A stretch of DNA of 64,000 nt from Niabella sp. (GTDB lineage Bacteria > Bacteroidota > Bacteroidia > Chitinophagales > Chitinophagaceae), in the NCBI RefSeq assembly GCF_030150205.1, contig NZ_JASLGT010000017.1, positions 186,001-250,000 of the forward strand, in the 5' to 3' direction. A program made the position numbers and the translations under genes. The notes under the pieces are model-generated. The model had not been told where the DNA came from and did not search any database. It worked only from the letters and a program-made list of their open reading frames with translations. Each line of letters opens with the position of its first letter. Position 1 is the first letter of the stretch. Positions 1 through 8,500 of the stretch are shown here, piece after piece.

Positions 1-608
1 TGCACAAAAGAATAGCCCGGCTGATCCAGGCCGTTTAACTGCATATTTCTCTCGGCCCATTGCGTATACGTATTGGAAAGATCAACCGTTGTAATAGCAG
101 CTGCTTTTCCTGCAGCGGCATATACGGAAAAGGAACCGGTATAGGCGAAAAGGTTCAGCACCCGCCGGGCCTCGCTTTCTTCCCTTACCATTTTCCGGGT
201 TAAGCGGTGATCGAGGAAGAGACCGGTATCCAGGTAGTCGTCCAGGTTTACAATAAATTTTAATCCCTGCTCCTGTACAATGAACTCATTTTTCTTGGAA
301 TCTGTTTTTTGGTATTGGCCCTGCCGCCCTGCTTTTCGCTGACGTAGTTTGGTATGGATCTGGGTTGATGGAATACCGGTGATTTCTGAAATGATGGCGA
401 TGGTTTGTTCCATCCATTTATGATGTGCATTTTCATCCAGCTGGTGCCTGCGTTTGTATTCGGCTACATAGGCATGATCCTCATACCGTTCAATGGAAAC
501 CGGAAATTCGGGGAGATCATGATCGTATACCCGGTAGCAGGTAATGCCTTGTTTCTGTGCCTGTTTTGAAAGATGCCGGTAAACCTTGGTCAGCCGGTTG
601 CGAAACAT
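1..608 (-). CDS. RlmK-type 23S rRNA methyltransferase, C-terminus cut by window edge
   Basis: About 202 N-terminal residues are visible on the minus strand. They begin MFRNRLTKVYRHL and continue with CYRVYDHDLPEFPV, YQKTDSKKNEFIV, NLDDYLDTGLFLDHR and the SAM-binding loop VLNLFAYTGSFSVYAA. This is the arrangement of the C-terminal half of E. coli RlmKL, the m7G2069 methyltransferase of 23S rRNA. In E. coli that half is fused to RlmL; here the frame starts at the RlmK part and no RlmL/THUMP domain can precede it, so it is a stand-alone RlmK-like enzyme (inference). ATG at 608 is chosen; an in-frame TTG at 629 would add seven residues. It is divergent from the nuclease gene at 665. Family placement is firm, exact target inferred. 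Confidence 0.88.
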   Translation of the reverse strand, partial: MFRNRLTKVYRHLSKQAQKQGITCYRVYDHDLPEFPVSIERYEDHAYVAEYKRRHQLDENAHHKWMEQTIAIISEITGIPSTQIHTKLRQRKAGRQGQYQKTDSKKNEFIVQEQGLKFIVNLDDYLDTGLFLDHRLTRKMVREESEARRVLNLFAYTGSFSVYAAAGKAAAITTVDLSNTYTQWAERNMQLNGLDQPGYSFV

Positions 609-664
609 GATAAACTTTTCTTCGTTCAAGTTTGTTTTTTTTGCGAAATTAGCCTTTTACAGGA

Positions 665-2044
665 ATGCAATACGCAATTGTTGATATTGAAACAACCGGC
701 ACCTATGCAGCAGCAAGTGGTATTACGGAAATCAGCATCCAGGTACTGGATGCCGATGGGGTGGTGCGGGATCGTTATGAAACCCTGGTAAACCCGGTGC
801 ACCAGATCCCCGGCTATATCCAGGCACTTACCGGTATCAGCAATGGAATGGTAGCCACAGCACCCCTGTTTGAGGCCATTGCGGAAAAGATTTACGCATT
901 ACTTCAGGATAAGGTTTTTGTTGCCCACAGCGTTAATTTCGATTACTCTTTTGTAAAAAGCCAGCTGCAGGCCTGCGGGTATGAATTAAATACTCATAAA
1001 CTGTGCACGGTGCGGCTAAGCCGGAAATTATTGCCGGGACATGGCTCCTATAGTCTGGGCAAACTTTGCCAGGCATTGGGTATCGGACATTATAACAAAC
1101 ACCGGGCAGGAGGAGATACCGATGCAACCGTAGCGCTCTTCCAGTTGCTTTTACAAAAAGACACAGAGGGACATATTACAAAAAGTCTGAAAAAAACATC
1201 CAAAGAGCAGGCGCTACCACCGAATGTACCCAAGTCTGATTTTGACCAGCTGCCGTATACGCCGGGGGTCTATTATTTTCATGACGATAAGGGTAAAGTA
1301 GTATATGTGGGAAAGGCCAAAAATATCCGGTATCGCGTAAGCAGTCATTTCAGCAATAATTCCACCGGAAGGCAGCGGCAACATTTTATGCGCTATGTGC
1401 ATCATATCAGTTATGAGGAATGTGGCACAGAACTGATGGCCGCAGTGAAAGAGTCTACAGAAATTAAGCGGCTCTGGCCACGTTTCAACGCTTCGCAAAA
1501 AAGGCGCGAAGAGCTGTATGGCATCGTTTCCTATGAAGATCAAAATGGGTATTTACGGTTGGGCATCGACAAAATGGTACGGGGCAAGCTGCTGCTGAAC
1601 TCTTTTCATCATCTCGAAGGTGCTAAAGCTTCGCTGCGGCAGCTGGTGCAGGATTACCGGTTGTGCCCCCGCCTGTGTTTTATTGATGAAAAGCTGGTTG
1701 ACGAAACAATGCACCGGCTGCTTTGCGGCGGTGCCTGTGAAAAAAAAGAAGCTCCTGAACGTTATAACGGTCGTGTGTTGGAGGCTATGGAGTACCTGGG
1801 GAATCTTCCATCTTTTGCAATTGTAGACCGGGGCATCCACCACGACGAACGGTCCTGCATTCTTGTTTGGAAGGGCAGTTTTTATGGGATGGGATTTATT
1901 TCGGGCGAGATGCAGATCGAGCGGGCGGAGCAGCTGCGCGACCAGGTAACACCTTATAAAGAAAACAGCACCATTACGAATATGCTATTTGCATATGCCA
2001 AAAGATATCCTTCGAAAATCATCCAGTTTGATCAGGCCAGCTGA
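665..2044 (+). CDS. DnaQ-like 3'-5' exonuclease fused to GIY-YIG (Cho/UvrC-like) endonuclease
   Basis: 459 residues in two nuclease modules. Residues 1-165 are a DEDDh exonuclease: D7 and E9 in VDIETTG, D93 in HSVNFDYSF, H146 and D151 in KHRAGGDTDA. Residues 197-290 are a GIY-YIG domain with GVYYF (201-205) and VYVGKAKNIRYRV (from 213). The tail carries two Cys pairs, C334-x3-C338 and C354-x3-C358, followed by ERYNGRV, resembling the Cys-rich segment after the GIY-YIG domain of UvrC and Cho. The domain pairing is known in bacteria (epsilon-subunit-like exonuclease plus UvrC N-domain), and a role in nucleotide excision repair or repair-linked DNA processing is likely but inferred. All catalytic residues expected in both domains are present. 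Monocistronic, divergent from the RlmK-like gene. Confidence 0.9.
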   Translation: MQYAIVDIETTGTYAAASGITEISIQVLDADGVVRDRYETLVNPVHQIPGYIQALTGISNGMVATAPLFEAIAEKIYALLQDKVFVAHSVNFDYSFVKSQLQACGYELNTHKLCTVRLSRKLLPGHGSYSLGKLCQALGIGHYNKHRAGGDTDATVALFQLLLQKDTEGHITKSLKKTSKEQALPPNVPKSDFDQLPYTPGVYYFHDDKGKVVYVGKAKNIRYRVSSHFSNNSTGRQRQHFMRYVHHISYEECGTELMAAVKESTEIKRLWPRFNASQKRREELYGIVSYEDQNGYLRLGIDKMVRGKLLLNSFHHLEGAKASLRQLVQDYRLCPRLCFIDEKLVDETMHRLLCGGACEKKEAPERYNGRVLEAMEYLGNLPSFAIVDRGIHHDERSCILVWKGSFYGMGFISGEMQIERAEQLRDQVTPYKENSTITNMLFAYAKRYPSKIIQFDQAS

Positions 2045-2055
2045 CCGGATGTCAT

Positions 2056-2063
2056 TATTTTTG
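2056..2063 (+). promoter_or_regulatory. Bacteroidota -7 box upstream of the GDSL hydrolase
   Basis: TATTTTTG fits TAnnTTTG, the -7 element of the Bacteroidota primary sigma factor. A TTTG lies at 2027-2030, 25 bp upstream, slightly far for a -33 element. A start here would give a leader of roughly 90 nt before the ATG at 2158. Confidence 0.5.
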
Positions 2064-2157
2064 CACATGTACCTGGAATCTGTGAAAAGAAGATGAGCCC
2101 GGGTTAATGATGTTGAGATTGTAATTGCCACTATATTAAAAATTAAATACGTTAACG

Positions 2158-2829
2158 ATGATGAAAAAAACGGCATTGCTGTTGCCTTTTGTATTAATGA
2201 TGTTCGCTTTTCAGCCAGTTAAGAAAAAGAAAGTAATCTTTTTTGGAGATTCCATTACCCAGCAGGGCGCGGCTCCCGGGGGATATATTACGCGGATTGA
2301 TAGTATGAGCAAGCTGGAAAAGCTGGCCGACCAGTTTGAATTTGTGGGGAAAGGGATCGGTGGAAATAAAGTGTATGACCTGTTCCTGCGGTTTCAGCCC
2401 GATGTGCTGGATCAGCAGCCGGATATCGTTTTTGTATATGTAGGCATCAATGATGTGTGGCATAAAGCCATGGGCACCGGTACCGATTTTGATAAGTTTG
2501 GGAAATTTTATGATGCCATTATTGCCACGTTGAAAAAACGGGGGATCCAGCCGGTGGTATGTACACCTTCGGTAATTGGTGAGCGGAATGACTTTACCAA
2601 CCAGCAGGATGGTGACCTGAACCTGTATGCGCAATGGATCCGGGAGTATGCCGCTCAAAATTCCGTACCGCTGGTAGATCTTCGCAAGCTGTTTTTGGAT
2701 TACCTGAAAACGAACAACCCGGAAAATAAAGAAAAGGATATTCTTACAAGAGATCGCGTTCACTTAAATGAGAAAGGCAACCAGCTGGTGGCGGATGCGA
2801 TGTGGAAAGTACTTAAGACCCTAAAGTAA
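2158..2829 (+). CDS. SGNH/GDSL-family hydrolase, exported
   Basis: 223 residues with an N-terminal hydrophobic segment (MMKKTALLLPFVLMMFAFQ) that looks like a signal peptide or lipid-free anchor. The four SGNH blocks are visible: GDSIT near residue 31 (nucleophile Ser), IGGN near 64, VGIND near 97 (oxyanion/Asn) and DRVHLN near 199 (Asp-x-x-His dyad). The family covers carbohydrate esterases, lipases and acyl-esterases of cell-surface glycans; the substrate cannot be told from the sequence. It stands alone between the nuclease gene and the convergent tyrS. A second ATG one codon downstream is equally possible as start. Confidence 0.88.
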   Translation: MMKKTALLLPFVLMMFAFQPVKKKKVIFFGDSITQQGAAPGGYITRIDSMSKLEKLADQFEFVGKGIGGNKVYDLFLRFQPDVLDQQPDIVFVYVGINDVWHKAMGTGTDFDKFGKFYDAIIATLKKRGIQPVVCTPSVIGERNDFTNQQDGDLNLYAQWIREYAAQNSVPLVDLRKLFLDYLKTNNPENKEKDILTRDRVHLNEKGNQLVADAMWKVLKTLK

Positions 2830-2859
2830 ACTCCAGGGAATGTAAAATAATCCATGTGA

Positions 2860-2941
2860 AATTTTAAATGTAAAAGTATCGGACTGTATTGTGCGGTATC
2901 ATTCAGATCGCAGCATGGAGGCCACTTTTACATTTAAAATT
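2860..2941. repeat. 18-bp perfect inverted repeat between convergent genes
   Basis: Arms 2860-2877 (AATTTTAAATGTAAAAGT) and 2924-2941 are exact reverse complements, separated by 46 bp. It sits between the stop of the GDSL gene and the stop of tyrS. The long loop and absence of a clean T-run make a simple intrinsic terminator unlikely; a bidirectional terminator-like or repeat-derived element is possible. Confidence 0.75.
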
Positions 2942-2955
2942 CGATATTTTGTATT

Positions 2956-4236
2956 TTAGCTTGTTACCTCCGCCAGGTAATAGTTCTTTTTCCCCTTTTG
3001 TAATAAAATATAGCGGTTATGTAAAAGATGCGCATTGGTAACGATGAGTTGAGCATCATTTACTTTTTCACGGTTGAGACTGATCCCACCGCCCTGGACC
3101 AGTTTCCGGGCCTCGCCCTTACTGGGTGCTATCCTGGTTTCCGCCAGTAGCGATATGATATCGATGCCCTGCTCCAGGCTGGCTTTTGAAATGGCTGCTT
3201 TTACAACACCTTCCAGGCCTTCAAGATCTTCAATGCTCATTTCAGATGCCGGCCTGCTTTGATTGGCAAACAATTTCTCGGTGGTAACAACCGCCTTTTC
3301 ATACTCCTCTGTACCGTGTACAAAACTGGTGATCTCCCTGGCCAGGGTTTTTTGAAGCAGGCGTGCAGCAGGGTTTTGCTGATGTCCGGCGATCAGATTT
3401 TGAATGGCCGGTTCGTCGAGGAAGGTAAATATTTTGATCCATGTTTCCGCATCCTCGTCGCTTGTGTTCAGCCAGAACTGGTAAAACTGGTAAGGCGATG
3501 TTTTTTCCGGATCGAGCCATACATTCCCTTTTTCCGTTTTCCCAAATTTAGTGCCGTCGGCCTTCCGGATAAGCGGGCAGGTAAAGGCAAAGGCTTCTTT
3601 CCCGGCTTTCCGGCGGATGAATTCGGTTCCGGTGGTAATATTGCCCCATTGGTCACTTCCACCCATCTGGAGTTTTACACCTGCCGTAGTGTATAAATGG
3701 TAAAAATCAAATCCCTGCATCAGCTGGTAGGCGAACTCGGTATAGCTGATGCCTACTTCTCCCTCAAAGCGCTTTTTTACGCTATCCTTCGCCATCATAT
3801 AATTTACCGTAATGTGCTTGCCCGCGTCCCTCAAAAATTCCAGGAAGCTGATCTGCTTAAACCAGTCGTAGTTGTTTACCATAATGGCCGCATTGGGATG
3901 CGCAGGTGAAAAGTCGAGGTATTTCTCCAGCTGACTTTTTATACCGGCAATATTTGCCGCCAGGGTTTCTTCATTGAGCAGGTTCCGCTCTTCACTTTTA
4001 CCGCTGGGGTCACCGATCATACCGGTGGCGCCTCCTACAAGGGCAACCGGGCGATGTCCGGCCCGCTGCAGGTGTACCAGCAATAAAATAGGTACCAGGC
4101 TTCCGATGTGCAAGCTGGTTGCCGTAGGATCAAACCCGATATAACCGGTTGTCATTTCCTTGTTCAGCTGTTCTTCTGTACCCGGTATGATATCCTGGAT
4201 CATACCCCTCCATCTCAATTCCTTTATGATATTCAT
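2956..4236 (-). CDS. tyrS: Tyrosyl-tRNA synthetase
   Basis: 426 residues, the normal length for bacterial TyrRS. The protein charges tRNA-Tyr with tyrosine. The class I signature is HIGS at 43-46, the KMSKS-equivalent loop is KFGKT at 230-234, and GGSDQWGNI marks the tyrosine pocket. The C-terminal S4-like RNA-binding part (IAPSKGEARKLVQGGGISLN) is intact. The frame is open upstream to 4275, but the TAnnTTTG box at 4262-4269 would place transcription start between the two candidates, so the ATG at 4236 (MNIIKELRWRG) is preferred. Divergent from the PorV-like gene, convergent with the GDSL gene. Confidence 0.97.
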   Translation of the reverse strand: MNIIKELRWRGMIQDIIPGTEEQLNKEMTTGYIGFDPTATSLHIGSLVPILLLVHLQRAGHRPVALVGGATGMIGDPSGKSEERNLLNEETLAANIAGIKSQLEKYLDFSPAHPNAAIMVNNYDWFKQISFLEFLRDAGKHITVNYMMAKDSVKKRFEGEVGISYTEFAYQLMQGFDFYHLYTTAGVKLQMGGSDQWGNITTGTEFIRRKAGKEAFAFTCPLIRKADGTKFGKTEKGNVWLDPEKTSPYQFYQFWLNTSDEDAETWIKIFTFLDEPAIQNLIAGHQQNPAARLLQKTLAREITSFVHGTEEYEKAVVTTEKLFANQSRPASEMSIEDLEGLEGVVKAAISKASLEQGIDIISLLAETRIAPSKGEARKLVQGGGISLNREKVNDAQLIVTNAHLLHNRYILLQKGKKNYYLAEVTS

Positions 4237-4261
4237 AATTTTATACCCTTTGGTAGGGGCG

Positions 4262-4269
4262 CAAAGGTA
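4262..4269 (-). promoter_or_regulatory. -7 box of tyrS
   Basis: Read on the minus strand the sequence is TACCTTTG, an exact TAnnTTTG. It predicts a leader of about 20 nt to the ATG at 4236 and argues against the upstream in-frame ATG at 4275. No convincing -33 TTTG is found at normal spacing. Confidence 0.6.
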
Positions 4270-4437
4270 CGCCATCCGGATTTAAGAAAGAATGTTCAAA
4301 TATGGTTTTATACGGTTGAGCGAATAAAAGGGGCGACTGGTCTAAAAAGCGCTGTTTTTAGCTGCTTTATGCCTAATTTCGCTATGGATAATTATACTTA
4401 TCAGAAAATTGTGGACCCTAACTAAATCGTATTATAG

Positions 4438-5550
4438 ATGAAAGCATTGAAGCCATGCTTTTTATTGCTGCTTATCCTGGCTACCCTTGTTACAAGTGCC
4501 CAGTTCCGGAAATACTCCAATGAGTTCCTGAATATTGGCGCCGGTGCCCGGGGATTGGGGATGGGAAGTGCCCAGGTGGCGAGCGTAACCGACGGAACAG
4601 CCGGGTACTGGAATCCTGCAGGGCTTGTAAATGTTCAGGATAATGTGCAGGTAAACCTGATGCACTCCGAATATTTTGCAGGGATCGGTAAATACGACTA
4701 TCTGAACGTAACCCTGCCTACAACCAATTCCAAACGTACATTAGGGATCACTGCATTGCGGTTTGCAGTGGATGATATTATGAACACCCTGTTCCTGGTA
4801 GAGCCGGACGGATCATTGAATTACAACAACATTAAATCATTCTCTTCTGCGGATTACGGGTTCCTGTTGTCGTACGCTCAAAGCCTGAAGCGTACAGAAA
4901 ACAAGCATATAAATTTTGGTCTGAATGCAAAAGTGATCCATCGTAGTGTGGGTAGTTTTGCCAAGGCCTGGGGGTTTGGCCTGGATGCCGGCTTGCAGAT
5001 CATACAGGATAAATGGCGGTTTGGGATTGTGGGCCGGGATCTTACCACCACCTTCAATAGCTGGGCCTTTAGCTTTACCGACCAGGAAAAGGAAGCGCTA
5101 TACCTGGCAAAGAACGATATCCCTGTAAAATCAACCGAAATGACTTCACCCCGGCTGATACTGGGAGGCGCCCGTGTATTTCCGCTGGGTAAAAAATCGG
5201 GACTCCTGGCAGAAGCCAATCTCGACCTTACGTTTGACGGAAAGCGCAATACGGTGGTAAGTGGCGATCCGGTGAGTGTGGATCCCAAGCTGGGACTGGA
5301 ATACAATTATAAGGATGTGTTTTTTATAAGAGGAGGGGTGAATAATTTTCAAAAAGGTCTGGCAGATGGAGATACCCTGAACCTGAAAAAGGTGTGGATC
5401 TTTCAGCCAAGTGTGGGGGTAGGGTTCCGGATCCAATCCTTTATGATCGACTATGCATTTACTAACCTCGCGAACCAGTCGAACCCGCTTTTTACCCATG
5501 TATTCTCTCTCAAAATGGATTTCCGGAGAAAAAGAAACGATCATCAATAA
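4438..5550 (+). CDS. PorV-family outer-membrane protein (PorV2-like), type IX secretion
   Basis: 370 residues with a signal peptide ending near TSAQ (residues 1-21) and the typical PorV/PorQ start FLNIGAGARGLGMGSAQVA, then GTAGYWNPAGL. The rest alternates short amphipathic strands with glycine-rich turns, as expected of a FadL-like outer-membrane beta-barrel. PorV shuttles cargo from the type IX translocon to the sortase PorU in Bacteroidota. The next gene, nine bases downstream, encodes a PorU-like sortase, so the two probably work as a pair. Because both differ from classical PorV/PorU (the sortase is far longer), they fit the PorV2/PorU2 paralogue type; this sub-assignment is less certain than the family. 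Confidence 0.85.
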   Translation: MKALKPCFLLLLILATLVTSAQFRKYSNEFLNIGAGARGLGMGSAQVASVTDGTAGYWNPAGLVNVQDNVQVNLMHSEYFAGIGKYDYLNVTLPTTNSKRTLGITALRFAVDDIMNTLFLVEPDGSLNYNNIKSFSSADYGFLLSYAQSLKRTENKHINFGLNAKVIHRSVGSFAKAWGFGLDAGLQIIQDKWRFGIVGRDLTTTFNSWAFSFTDQEKEALYLAKNDIPVKSTEMTSPRLILGGARVFPLGKKSGLLAEANLDLTFDGKRNTVVSGDPVSVDPKLGLEYNYKDVFFIRGGVNNFQKGLADGDTLNLKKVWIFQPSVGVGFRIQSFMIDYAFTNLANQSNPLFTHVFSLKMDFRRKRNDHQ

Positions 5551-5559
5551 GTGGCGCAA

Positions 5560-8500
5560 ATGAAAAAACTGTTTACGATAGGATTACTGATTTTTTCCAT
5601 TGTAGCCCATGCACAGCAATTTGGCAATGAATGGATCGATTATAACAAAACCTATTATAAATTTAAGGTGGCGGCCAACGGCCTGTACCGGATCCCGGCT
5701 GCAACGCTTGCGGCTGCAAACCTGGGTACGGCAGATGCGAGCTCTTTCCAGTTATGGAACAACGGGGTGGAAGTGCCGCTTTATATATCGGTGAGCTCCG
5801 GCCCGTTGGGTGCAGGGGATTATATTGAATTCTGGGGGCAAATGAATGATGGCAAGCCGGATAACCCGCTTTACCGTACACCCGATCAGCAGCTTTCGGA
5901 TTCAAAAAGTTTGTTTACCGACTCTTCCGCCTATTTTTTAACCGTAAATCCGGCGGGAGGAAACAAGCGGTTGGTTAATACCCTTAATAATATTCCGGGC
6001 GGCGCTACGCCGGAACCCTACTTTATTTACAAGGCCGATTCCTCTTTCAATGAACAATTGCATTTAGGCAGAGCTGATGGAAGTGGAAACAGTACACACT
6101 ATGTGGCCTCTTTTCAGGATGGCAAGGGATGGGCATCGGCGGAGTTCAGTGAAGGGCAGTCCAGAACATATCAAAAAAATCTGTACCCGTATTCCGGAGC
6201 AGGAACTCCAGACCTGCAGATACAAATGAATGTAGCGGGGAGCAATGACGCCACCCGGAGGGCACAGCTGACAGTGAATGGAAATGCTGTTTTTGATCAG
6301 ATACTGCCCGGTTTTGGTTTTTTGAAACTTTCGAAAACGCTTCCGGCCAGTGTGCTGAACGGAGGTAACGAAACCTTTTTGATTACCAATTCCGCAACCG
6401 TTCCCAGCCGGATGCGATTGGCCTCAGTGTCGGTTACCTATGCCCGGCAATTTAATTTTGGAGGTGCCAGCAATTTTCGGTTTAGCCTGCCTGCACGCGG
6501 ATCCGGTTATTACCTGGAAATAGCGAATTTTAATTTTTCCGGCGGTGCACCGGTTTTATATGACCTGGCCAACGGAAAGCGCTATAGTGTTGATGCAACT
6601 AACCCGGCTTTGGTAAAGGTGTTTTTACCCGGTACGATCGCCACACAGGACCTGGTACTAACCAGTCAGGCGGCAACAAATATACGGCTGGTGTCCGGTC
6701 TGGAGCAGCGAACCTTTGTGAACTATGGGGCCACCGCCAACCAGGGAAATTACCTGATGATTACCGACAGGTCGCTTTTAACAGGCAGCAACGGTTCCCA
6801 GCCGGTAAACGATTACCGTAATTACCGTGCATCTGCAGCAGGCGGCGGGTACAATGCCAGGATCTATTTGATGGATCAGTTAACGGACCAGTTTGCCTAT
6901 GGGATCCAGTATCATTCCCTGAGTGTCCGCAATTTTTTAAGATTTGCAAGAGCCCGGTTTGCTTCGCCGCCCGGGGAAGCATTTCTGATTGGTAAGGGAG
7001 TTTCCTATGTTTCCTCGAGATCATATCCGTCCTATGACCTGGCCCCGCAACTATCGCAGCTAAACCTGGTGCCTACTTTTGGCTATCCTGCATCGGATGT
7101 ATTATTGAGCGCTGAAGGGAGCAGCTCCCAGCCGTTGACACCCATCGGGAGGCTGTCGGTTGTAAACGGAGATGAAATCGCTGTATACCTGGGCAAGGTA
7201 AAAGAGTATGAGCAGTACCTGGCAACAACTCCGCCGGGCATCAGTGAAAGTGCCTGGAAAAAGAATATCGTCCATATTGTTGGAGCCAGTGATGTAGAAA
7301 CCATCACCGCCCTGAACGAAATATTGCAGGCACATAAAAAGATCATCCAGGGACCATTATTTGGTGCCAATGTATCTGATTTTATAAAAAGCATTACAGG
7401 AAGTACTCAAAACGCCGATCAGGAACGGCTGCGGAGTTTAATAAATGGCGGTGTTGGATTGCTGACTTATTTCGGACATTCATCCACCACTTCCCTGGAT
7501 TATAACCTGGAAAATCCGTCCAACTACAACAACAAGAGCAAGTACCCGATTTTTAATATGATGGGATGTAATGTAGGCGATATTTTCGGGTATAGTACGG
7601 CACGGTTGACCCAGCTGGAAACCCTGTCTGAAAAATACCTGCTGGCAAAGGATGGTGGCAGCATCGGCATGATGGCGGGTACCAGTGTGGGATTTGTATC
7701 TACCTTGGGTGTATATAATAATAATCTTTACACAATCCTGTCCGGAACAGATTATGGGCAGCCAATCGGAGCGCTGATGGCCCGGACAGTGGCCGGGGTG
7801 TACAGTGCCATCGGGGAAGATAACTTTATGCAGCGCGCCCAGTGCGAAGAATATACGCTGAATGGAGACCCGGGGATCCGGCTATACCAGTTCGATAAAC
7901 CCGATTATGCGGTAGAGGATGCTTCCGTGACCATTGCGCCCAGTTTTATTTCGGTTGCGGAATCTGAATTTACCGTTAAGGCCCGGATCAATAACCTTGG
8001 AAAGGCCATTAACCGTAAAGTAATCATTGAATTAAAGCGAATATTTCCCAATCAGTCGGTACAGGTTTTCAGAAGAGATACGCTGGATCCGGTCATGTAT
8101 GCCGATACGCTGACATATACCTTACCCATCGACCCTTTACGGGATAAAGGGACCACGAAAATTACCATTTCCATTGATCCGGAGAATACGATTGAAGAAC
8201 TGAATAAAGGGAATAATACCGTAACGAAAGAAGTGTACATTTACGAGGAAGAGATCCGCCCTGTGTTCCCTTATGACTACGCCATCATAAACCAACCCAA
8301 TATTAAACTGGCTGCATCTACGGCCAATGCATTGAGCATATCCCGTACTTACCTGATGGAGTTGGATACAACGGCGTTATTCAATTCACCGCTTAAAAAC
8401 TCACAAACGCAGATCTCCACCGGAGGAGTGGTGGAGTTTACGCCCGGTGGAAGCCTGGTAAACAATACGGTGTATTACTGGCGGGTGGCGGCTAAACCGG

